Shown piece by piece: positions 1 to 8,000 of a stretch of DNA of 26,915 nt. Origin of the DNA: DAOTUB01 sp034437455 (GTDB lineage Bacteria > Chloroflexota > Anaerolineae > B4-G1). Where the stretch lies: assembly GCA_034437455.1 (NCBI GenBank), contig DAOTUB010000135.1, forward strand, positions 1 through 26,915, given 5' to 3'. The first letter of the stretch is position 1. Each line of letters opens with the position of its first letter. Below the pieces are notes generated by a model, which was not told where the DNA came from, ran no database searches, and saw only the letters and a program-made list of their open reading frames with translations. The position numbers and the translations under genes were made by a program.

Positions 1-472
1 TGTGCTACCATATTCCTGTCAGGGTGCCCGTTGCCTTGGCCACGCCTCGGGCTTCGGTGAAAGCGTCGAGGCTTTTCCATATGAAGTATACACCAACAGG
101 CGAGAGAGGCAAACTGTTTTTCGGCGAGCAACCTTTTCCCCTGCCTCGGCAACAGGCTCAAATCAAAAGAGTAAACCGCTGGCGGTCGGCGATGATTGGC
201 GTCCAGCGTACCGATATAACCCAACATCGTCTTCGTGTTGGCGTACTTCAGGTTCCGCTTAACATACAATGCCAACCCATCGTGCGTCATCAAACCAAAA
301 GCTACATGAGATTTCGAGGTCAACGGATTGGCCGTACAATTAGGGCAAGCGGCCTGGGCGGTTGGTTTGAAACAACCTATCCACCCACTCCTCTAACGCC
401 TCCCAAAGCTCGCGACCCACCTCGTAAGACGTGGAAGGCCTAGCGACCCAGTTGATCTAGAGTACTTGTATC
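1..472 (-). other. Left edge without a confident gene; possible decayed or partial reading frames
   Basis: No recognisable gene lies here. On the minus strand a frame is open from about 392 to the window edge, with its first ATG at 288-290. It contains a CPNC pair and a lysine-rich stretch but matches no family I know. A second minus frame (about 466 to 340) encodes a protein-like helical stretch rich in Trp, Glu and Leu, then stops at 340-342. The two could be parts of one frameshifted remnant, perhaps a mobile element next to the defence island, but this is speculation. A plus-strand frame of 139 codons (24-443) has no protein-like features. No terminator-like hairpin is visible just after the gene that ends at 473. 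Confidence 0.25.
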
Positions 473-1198
473 TCATCGCTCCTCTGAAGAAGCGACCATC
501 TCCAAATCCAATCCCTGCCGGCTGACACGAAACTTCTCTGAACGACGTACTTCGGGAAGAAAGGACAACAGATCAAACGGGAAAAGATAGGCCAACTGCC
601 CGAGTTCCGCGAGCGGCACCTGGTCTGTCTCGCCGGACGTTAACGCACAATCTAACAGCCACAACGCCAAGTCCTGATTTTCAGTCTGCCTGGCAGGGGG
701 AAAGGCATAGCTTCCCCGCTCGTCCGCGTCCCCTAGCACGTCCCATTCGACCAGGGTGCGCAAGAGTCGCTGGATAGCCCGAACCAAGGTCGTGCGCTCT
801 CCCCAGCCCTCAACCATCCGTCTTTGGACCTGGGCCTGGCTTAACTGACCCTGCAGGCGGCCTAACTGCCCCACTGTGGCGGCCACGTCACGGAAGAAGG
901 GATAAGCTAACAGGGACATCCCCCAATGGACCCACAAGCGCTCCCGGGAATTCACATGGGCCACGAATCGGAGGGCCTGGCCACGGAATGGCTCCGACGT
1001 CTCCGGCACGGTAACCCAGATGCGCTTCAACACGGTGATCGTCTTTCGCCGGGCCTCAACCCCCTGAACCTCCTCGGCCAACCGCCGGTCTAGCTTTTCC
1101 GCAATGGCATCCGGCGCCAATCCATCCCGGCACAAGCCGGCGGTGGCGTCCATCCAACCCAGTTGAAGTTTACGATCAAAACCGATCATACGGCTCAT
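473..1198 (-). CDS. brxA: BrxA-position protein of type 3 BREX (DUF1819-like), 241 aa
   Basis: Predicted small DNA-binding BREX component. The frame stays open further upstream, but the start chosen is the ATG at 1196-1198, which overlaps the pglZ stop as ATGA; this implies translational coupling and gives 241 residues, close to the BrxA family size. The protein is soluble and mostly helical. The N-terminal half has a basic Arg-Arg-Lys-x-x-x-x-Leu-Lys-Arg helix, and the middle (about residues 125-170) looks like a helix-turn-helix or winged-helix unit. Known BrxA proteins are built of winged-helix domains, and type 3 BREX operons are described as ending pglZ-brxA, the arrangement seen here. 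Recognition rests on position, size and fold impression, not on a diagnostic motif. A lineage-specific BREX accessory protein is the alternative. Confidence 0.55.
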   Translation of the reverse strand: MSRMIGFDRKLQLGWMDATAGLCRDGLAPDAIAEKLDRRLAEEVQGVEARRKTITVLKRIWVTVPETSEPFRGQALRFVAHVNSRERLWVHWGMSLLAYPFFRDVAATVGQLGRLQGQLSQAQVQRRMVEGWGERTTLVRAIQRLLRTLVEWDVLGDADERGSYAFPPARQTENQDLALWLLDCALTSGETDQVPLAELGQLAYLFPFDLLSFLPEVRRSEKFRVSRQGLDLEMVASSEER

Positions 1199-3237
1199 AC
1201 CGTTGCATCCCGTGAAATACGTACAAATGGCACGATGACCTCCTCCAAAGCAATACCGCCGTGACAGATCGCGTGATCGCCGACGTTTAAGAAGGCGTCG
1301 AGTTGCATCGCGAGCAAAACCGATATCCCTTCGGGCAGACCGACGTTGGTCCACTCGACTGTTTCCGGCAACTGCTGCTGCGCCAGCGCTAGAAACGCCG
1401 GATCGGTGTAGATCCGGGCGCGTTCTCCCCGGGTCTCGACCAAGACACCCTCCTTCGGGCGGCCAATGCCGTGCGCCCAGACGTTGCCATGGTCCGACGT
1501 GAGATAGACGTCGAACGACGCCTTGAGCAAGCACTGTACCAGTTTGGTCAGATAGCGGTAACGGGTCATCCACAATTTGACCTGTTGGTGCATACCAGCC
1601 GTCCCTAATTGCATCCCGTGCATGACGTTGTCGATCGTGTTCACCACCAACCCGGCGACCCTGACCTGGGGATTGTCGAGCATCTCCAGCACGTCTGTCT
1701 CCAGTGTAGATGCTTCAGATGAAGCAACGTCACGGTTGAGATCCAGATCCTTCACGCCCAGATTGCGGGCATAGCCTACGTTGTCTGACTTCAGCCCCTG
1801 CTCGCGCCAGAAGCGCCGCCAATGCTTCTGTTCCCGGACGGTCGTCTGCCACGAGTCGGGGAAGAATTTGGGCAACGTACCGGCAAACGTCGCCTGGCGC
1901 GATATGGGCGTCAGGGTCGGCGCCCAGGCAAAGACGGTGCGCTCGTCCCAGGACCACGGGATCCCCTCCGCTATCCAGGCATCCCGGATGACGAGCCATT
2001 GGTCGAGAGCCAGCCCGTCTACGACGAGCAGCGCCACCCGCGACCGCGGGCGCTGGGAAGCACGCGCCGCCAGGTAGCCTGAGACGTGGTGGACCATCAC
2101 CGGGTGAGGTAGAAACGGCAGGCTGTGAAGCGTGTGATAACGCGCGATCATCCAGTCGGCAAAACGGCTCTCGATTTCCCGATGGAGTGCCCGATACTGC
2201 TCGCTTTTCTCCACCTCCAGGTCGGTCGCCAGGCGGTAGCGCAAGACGAGCAGTTCAGCCCATCGTTTGGCCGTCTCCATCCAATCTTTATACGTGCCAT
2301 CGGCGGATGGTAGCGTTTGTCTCAGCAGGTCCAACAATCCACAGAAGCGCCGACGTTCGAAGGCCGTCTCGTCGATGATCACGCCAACTTGCGCCCACCC
2401 CTCGACCTGCCAGCCCTGGGGGAGCCTGACCGGCCTCAACTCCCTTTCCAGGAACAGAGTACCCACATAGGCGCGGACGTCAGGATCATCGAAAGGCAAG
2501 TTGACGCCCGTCTCGTACGTCGGCCCCACGTCCCGAACAGCGACGTCGGGCGGTTGCCGGGCCGCCAGGTAGCCGATCCAGGCCTCCTGTAGGAAGGCCA
2601 GGAAGTCGGACTCACTTTCTAACAACGATTCTAGCGGCCAGCGCTCGAAAGCCGCGTTACGACGAAGAGCAGCCAGCAACACGCCATCTAGGCGGGGAGG
2701 CACCCGTTCTCCCCGCACGTGTCGCGAAAGCAATAGTTTGAGCAGGTCGGCCGGCGTCTTGACCAGTTCGGGCACAATGCCAAAGGCGTGCCGCAGGACG
2801 AACAGCGCGCTGGCCTGATCTCCCATCTCTGCCCCATAGTATTGCTGATATGCCGCGTAGAGCGATGGCAGGTGAGCGAGATCGAGGTCCTTGACAATCG
2901 GATAGCTCAACTTGGGGAATAGCTCGGGTAGGCCGAAAGCCAATAGTCGGCCGCTCTGAAGTAAGTCGTACGGCAACGCTCGCAGATCGGCTTCCGATGA
3001 ACGCAAGATCACCACCAGGTCGGTATCCTGTCCCTCGTCCCAATGTTGGCGATAGTCAGATTCGTAGGCGTAGCGAAAGGCGATAGGATCATCGAAAGGT
3101 AACAGATCGAAACCGTTCCGCCGTATGGCAAACAGAAGGTTCTCTTCCAACAATAACCCATCAGGGTCGGCCACCAGGGTCAACCGGTGGACCGACTCTT
3201 GAAAGTGCTTCAGGATGTAGTTGCGCCAGTCCGTCAT
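1195..3237 (-). CDS. pglZ: PglZ, alkaline-phosphatase-superfamily protein of BREX
   Basis: Core BREX protein of the alkaline-phosphatase fold. The start is taken as the ATG at 3235-3237, which has AAAGGA six bases upstream, rather than the ATG nine codons earlier; this gives 680 residues. With that numbering, the metal-site motifs run in order: VVDG at 405-408, the threonine segment APTLTPISR at 439-447, NTIDNVMHG at 533-541, SDHG at 581-584 and a C-terminal HGG followed by an acidic-hydrophobic tail at 659-671. All expected Asp and His ligands appear intact. The N-terminal 400 residues are the helical region usual for PglZ. The stop overlaps the next gene's start (ATGA). Upstream, a 131-base gap holding a hairpin repeat separates it from the nuclease-helicase gene. 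PglZ is essential in characterised BREX systems, though its substrate is not settled. Confidence 0.93.
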   Translation of the reverse strand: MTDWRNYILKHFQESVHRLTLVADPDGLLLEENLLFAIRRNGFDLLPFDDPIAFRYAYESDYRQHWDEGQDTDLVVILRSSEADLRALPYDLLQSGRLLAFGLPELFPKLSYPIVKDLDLAHLPSLYAAYQQYYGAEMGDQASALFVLRHAFGIVPELVKTPADLLKLLLSRHVRGERVPPRLDGVLLAALRRNAAFERWPLESLLESESDFLAFLQEAWIGYLAARQPPDVAVRDVGPTYETGVNLPFDDPDVRAYVGTLFLERELRPVRLPQGWQVEGWAQVGVIIDETAFERRRFCGLLDLLRQTLPSADGTYKDWMETAKRWAELLVLRYRLATDLEVEKSEQYRALHREIESRFADWMIARYHTLHSLPFLPHPVMVHHVSGYLAARASQRPRSRVALLVVDGLALDQWLVIRDAWIAEGIPWSWDERTVFAWAPTLTPISRQATFAGTLPKFFPDSWQTTVREQKHWRRFWREQGLKSDNVGYARNLGVKDLDLNRDVASSEASTLETDVLEMLDNPQVRVAGLVVNTIDNVMHGMQLGTAGMHQQVKLWMTRYRYLTKLVQCLLKASFDVYLTSDHGNVWAHGIGRPKEGVLVETRGERARIYTDPAFLALAQQQLPETVEWTNVGLPEGISVLLAMQLDAFLNVGDHAICHGGIALEEVIVPFVRISRDATV

Positions 3238-3268
3238 CCAGCGTCCTTTTGGATTCCAGATCATTCAG

Positions 3269-3357
3269 ATTAAGCTTAACCAAGTAGGATTCTCACACGG
3301 CGAGTAAGGATTTGCCATCAATGTCCCTTTTTGGCTCTGGCTTTCCCGGTTAGGAAC
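3269..3357 (+). repeat. Dispersed hairpin element, copy A
   Basis: One of three related intercistronic sequences. It begins with the palindrome TTAAGCTTAA (3270-3279). A hairpin-forming segment (3288-3312) follows, then a T-run (3328-3332) and an end resembling GGTTAGGA. Over 51 ungapped positions (3284-3334) it matches the minus strand of copy B (16443 down to 16393) at 38 positions, and 12 of the 13 differences are transitions. The hairpin keeps eight of nine pairs relative to copy B when G-U wobbles are allowed, including one double change from G-C to A-U. It fills most of the gap between the nuclease-helicase gene and pglZ. Confidence 0.7.
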
Positions 3358-3368
3358 ATACCTCAATT

Positions 3369-5015
3369 TCAGTCTGCTGTCAACTTGCCTTTCGTTCCTC
3401 CCGGGAGATTCTCCGAGGCCAACACGATCAGGTGATTGCACGCCCGCGAGCATCCAACGTAGAGTATAGACGCCAAGTCCCAGACCTCCGGGTCGATCTC
3501 CGCAAGAATGACGATGGGACTCTCTAATCCCTTGAACGAATGCACGGTAGAGCAAAAAATCTCACCGCTACCGGCAGCCCATTGATCGGTGATGTGGAAA
3601 TTCCCTACCGGCCCCAATTGCCATAGCCAGCTCCGTTCCTGGCTCTTGGGCGTGAGAATTACAACGTCCTCGGAAAACACGTCTTCTTCGACGATGAGTG
3701 AATGCAAAACGCGACGTAGTTCACGTTTAAAGCTTGCTTGATCGACGTATTCGTGCAATTCGACCGCACGGCCTTCTGGCCCTTGACTCTTCGGCATCTG
3801 ATCTGACCGGTAGAAAGCCATCACCGTCTCGTGGATGGATCGCGTGTTACGACAGTTACGGGTGAGCGAAAACGGCGCAAGTTCAAGCGGCGCATTCGCC
3901 ATAGCGTGATAGATGTTCTGATTGTCATCGAAGAAAACGTAAAAGATGCCCGTGTCTGGCTGACGTAGAAGACACTGGAGTGGAAGCCACCAGTTATCTT
4001 GAAAATCCTGGCCTTCATCCACGATCACCGCGTCGAAGGGTGGCCCCAGGGTTTCCACCGCTTCCACCAATTGCTCAGGCAGAATATCCTTGAAATATTC
4101 GGATGTGTAGGGACCCGAGGAGAGACCCGCCTCCTGAACGAACTCATCGGCAAAGCGATGAAAGTTCACGATGTGAAGATTGGGAGGTCTCTCTTCAGCC
4201 GCCAAAAATTGGGCCAGGGCCTTGTTGAAGCAGGTCAGCAAGACGTCGAACGATTGCTCGGCCAGGCGCTTAGCTTTCTCGTATGCCAGAGTCGTCTTGC
4301 CGGATCCAGCACAGCCACTGATCGCTACCCGGCGGTGACGCACCAGGAAATCCAGCATGACAAATTGTTCCTCTGTCAGCCGCATCAGTATTTGCTCTTC
4401 CTTTGCGATCTCTGTCGAAAGTAGGGGCTGCAGATCCCACGAAGGACTCAGCAGATGCTCCAACTCTTCAATCCCGATGCTGCCCAGAGGACTATCGTCA
4501 GGACGACGTCCCCGCAGGTAGCGTAGCGCGCGCTCAACCCAGTCCAAAAGAGAGGGCATATCCGTTGCATCAAGGATCAACTCGCGAGGCGCGTCGAGAC
4601 GCAAGTCCTGCTTAACAGCCACATCGGGGAAGGCCACTGCGTATCCAACGGTGATCCAGCGATTGCGCCAATAGGGTAGCTCCTTCAACTTCTCCAACAA
4701 GCTATATTTGGCCGCTCGTCCTTGCTTAAAAGGGTCTTTGATCGGATGTGTGTTGCTGAACCACTGGCCCAGTTGACCATCGTATTGGATGCGCCCACCC
4801 TTAACCTCGATGATGAGAATGCCGAAATCGGGATGGGCGACGACGAAATCGGCCTCTCCGTCCTCCACACCACTTCTCGGATTTCGCACCTGCCAGGCGA
4901 CCGAGTGGAAGACAGTGAAGTTTTTCGGCAACTGCTCCTCCAACGCCGCGTAAAGCGTCCGCTCGGCATAGCTCTCTGTGTCTGGCCGAATCGGTTGAGG
5001 CTGTATTCGAGCCAT
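3369..5015 (-). CDS. NERD-domain nuclease fused to UvrD/Rep-type superfamily I helicase
   Basis: A 548-residue DNA-processing fusion. Residues about 15-130 form a nuclease-related (NERD) domain with the endonuclease-fold signature: E54/D56 followed by IEVKGG at 69-74. The helicase has Walker A GCAGSGKTT (234-242), Walker B VDEGQDF (332-338), the FFDDNQNIY segment (361-369), an arginine-containing TRNCRNT (385-391), STVHSFKGLE (489-498) and YVGCSRA (519-525). All SF1 motifs needed for ATP hydrolysis are present. The ATG lies one base after the upstream helicase's TAA, and its ribosome binding site GGAGG lies inside that gene's last codons, so the two are translationally coupled. Such fusions are frequent in defence islands, and a role in degrading or unwinding phage DNA is inferred. 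It is not part of the minimal type 3 BREX set. Confidence 0.88.
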   Translation of the reverse strand: MARIQPQPIRPDTESYAERTLYAALEEQLPKNFTVFHSVAWQVRNPRSGVEDGEADFVVAHPDFGILIIEVKGGRIQYDGQLGQWFSNTHPIKDPFKQGRAAKYSLLEKLKELPYWRNRWITVGYAVAFPDVAVKQDLRLDAPRELILDATDMPSLLDWVERALRYLRGRRPDDSPLGSIGIEELEHLLSPSWDLQPLLSTEIAKEEQILMRLTEEQFVMLDFLVRHRRVAISGCAGSGKTTLAYEKAKRLAEQSFDVLLTCFNKALAQFLAAEERPPNLHIVNFHRFADEFVQEAGLSSGPYTSEYFKDILPEQLVEAVETLGPPFDAVIVDEGQDFQDNWWLPLQCLLRQPDTGIFYVFFDDNQNIYHAMANAPLELAPFSLTRNCRNTRSIHETVMAFYRSDQMPKSQGPEGRAVELHEYVDQASFKRELRRVLHSLIVEEDVFSEDVVILTPKSQERSWLWQLGPVGNFHITDQWAAGSGEIFCSTVHSFKGLESPIVILAEIDPEVWDLASILYVGCSRACNHLIVLASENLPGGTKGKLTAD

Positions 5016-5016
5016 A

Positions 5017-8000
5017 TTATCCTCCGCTTACTTTCAGGATACCGGCTTCCTTCAATAGATTGTGCAAGAAATCACGTGCCAGGCCACGCTTCAACCGATC
5101 GTGGAAAGGTTGGTTTCGATAGTTGCGCAAGCACTCGTAACAACTGGTCTCCTCACCACATTCACATTGATTGACCCGCTCCCAAGCGACGAGGAAGACA
5201 TCTTCCATCTCGTCGGTGATGCGACGCACATGTCCAGCCCCGCCTGGTACGTTATCGAATAATACCAGATTTGGCGGGAGGTCGATGTTATGCCGGTATA
5301 ACGTTCCATCCAAGTCCTGGCGCCGGATGCCCAAGGTTTCACTCGCCCCTTCCAAGAGTGCATAGAGCACCGATAGCAATATCTCATAACTGGCTCGTGA
5401 CGCCAACAATCCCTCGAAGCGCAACTCCAGGACGTCGGTCAGGAACTCGTGTCCCAGATGGTAGTTGGAGAGTCGTCCTTTACATTCCTTTCCAGTGCGG
5501 GGATTGTGATGTTTGGTTTTGGCACGGCGTCGACGCCCAGTGGGTTGATCAGGTGCAGGCTCGGCGAAACCACAGGTCTCACACACACGGAATCCCCGCC
5601 CGAAGCGCCCCGAATTAACCACAGCCAATTTCCCATAACGAGAGTATCGCTGCCAGACCTGTGATAGCGCGCTAGAAAGTTCCGACGTTGCCTCAAACGG
5701 TGGCTCGCCTGTATTTTCCTGCCCTTCCTGTTGCGGCAGCGCGTACTCGGCAAAATAGACGCGCGAGGAGTAGAAGCGCTCCGGTCTCGCCTCGCCGGAA
5801 GACCGTGGTGGATCGGCTACGATGAATCCGAATTCAGGGATAATGAACTGACCATATCGCTTTGGCCAGCCGAAGAGATTTCCACCGCAGGCTTTGCAAG
5901 GTCCATCTATACGACTCACAGAGCGATGAAAGTGTCCACACTCAGGACAGACCGCATAGAAGTAAGTAGGCCAGCCCCGGTCCAGGCGCTTATTCAGTCC
6001 GCCGCTAACCCAGATGTGTTTGGCCGCCACGACCTCTCCCCCAGGCGCATATTCTGCAATGGCGATGCGCAAATCCCGCTGCAATTCAATGCGTCGGGCA
6101 ACCGGTACTGGGAGGTGGTTCGTCTTCAGCTCGACCACATCGGTAGGAAACCCATACTTGGGCAACACGTTGCGCGATCCCAAAAACCCCAGCAGATGAC
6201 GACCGCGCACCGTTTTAATCACGCGGTGGAAATGCTCTCCCTGACGGTAGTTGCGTTCTTTCACCGCTTCCTGCTCCAACTGATGCAAGAGTTTCAAGTC
6301 GTCTGCCACTTCATGAACGGCCCGCTCCAGGATACCGTCGCCTTCTTCATTCCACAGTTTGGCTATCCACCCCCAACTGGAGATTTCGAGCTCGTCTTGC
6401 AGCGTATCGGGCACAATGTGTGTCAGCGCTTGCTGAAGCCTATCCGGGCGGGCCTCGACGTACTCACCCAGCAGAATAGGCCCCGTCACCTCATTGTCCT
6501 CCGGTGCGAAGAAATCACCCACGTTGCGAAAATTCCGACCTCGCTCATCCCGCGCCCACCGGAAGAAGGAAGCGAATAACACGGAGTGGACGTGCCGTCT
6601 CACGATCTTTTCGTTCGTCACCACCACGACGGGTGGACGGATCCGACCAGCGACGATGCGGGCTGGTCGGGCATAGTGCGTCAGGTCGTGTGATCTTCGC
6701 TGGGCATACGTCAAGGCGAAAGCGGCTGAGTCGATCCGGCGTCCGGCTCGTCCGGCACGCTGGACGTAGTTCGCCGTCGTGGGGGGCACGTTTCTCATCA
6801 ATACGGTCTGCAACTCGCCCACGTCCACGCCTAACTCGAACGTGGTGGAGCAACTGAGGGCGTTGAGTTCACCTCGCACGAACTTCTCTTGCACCTCGGC
6901 GGCCGCGGCACTGTTCCACTGAGCAGTGTGCTCCTCAGCACTTAACGGAATGGGCCGAAGCGATTGATAGAGGTAACGGTAGTGGTTCTCCACCCAGGCT
7001 GGCGCGGTTTCATCGACCGGCTCCAACGTGCCATCGCAGCGGTAGGAAGGGCAAATACCCCGTAGGCTGATGTGCGAGATACGGCGGCAACGAGTACAAC
7101 GATAGATCACTTCGCCGATCTCTTCAGGCGCAACCATTTCCCAGAATTCGTGGCTGATGCGATGGACCACACCCACCCGACTCTGGTTCTCGCTCGGCAG
7201 ATGGTCGGCCCAGATCGTGGGGGCCTTCGTTAAATGACGCCAGATACCTCTCAGCACCTCGGTGGCGGCTCTTTTTCGCTCTTCCTCGGATAAATCTGCG
7301 CTTCGCTCCAGCAAGCGGAGCAGGATGTCCAGCCGGCGGTTGCTCCCTCGGGTCGGGACCCAGCTGAAGATACCCTTCTTAGAATCGGCCTTATCCTCGC
7401 GCATAAACATCTCTCGGTTGCGGGGAGCAAACGCTTCGTCGCGGGCATCGACGTTCATCGGGAACGTCACCGCACCCTGGTGGCGCAAGGTGTCCAGGAG
7501 TAGCGCTAACAAGCGCCATACCTCGTCGGGCGTCAGGTTCCAAGGCGCTTCGAGGAGCAACCGGGGCGGACGCCATCCTGCCGGTTGAACCAGACGAAAT
7601 CGCAGTAACCCCAGGCCTTCCAGGCTGATGCGGTGATCCCAGGCAATCAATTCTTGCATCAGCCAGGTTGCCATTAACCGCTGTCGCTCGTCATAGCTCT
7701 GGCGTTGGCTGAAGAGACCTGCTTTCTCGGCCTCCTGTCGGAGTCGCCCGATCAGGTCTTGCAGGCGTAGCCGCCCCTCCCGGCCGACCGGATCCTCCAT
7801 CAAAGCCTTCAGGATCAAGCGCCTTCGTAGGACTTGCCGGTAGGTGCGTTCCAGGTAGGGGGCAAAGAAGGCGGCATCCTGCCGACTATCGGAGAAGGCC
7901 AATAGTTTACGCCCCTCTCCCGGGAGCCCCTCCACCTCCGGGTCTGTCGAAGGCGGTAAGGTCTGATACAGCGCTGTTGCCAGCACACTGACCGGGGCAT

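Noticed and set aside
24..443. Plus-strand open frame of 139 codons at the left edge
   Set aside because: Arg/Pro-rich translation without family features, no ribosome binding site, and opposite to all neighbours.
1199..1573. Extended N-terminus for the gene ending at 473
   Set aside because: This stretch lies inside pglZ in another frame and gives basic, low-complexity protein. The ATG overlapping the pglZ stop is a far better start.
5731..6579. Plus-strand open frame of 282 codons antisense to the DUF1998 helicase
   Set aside because: No recognisable motif, no start signal, and it lies inside helicase coding sequence on the other strand.
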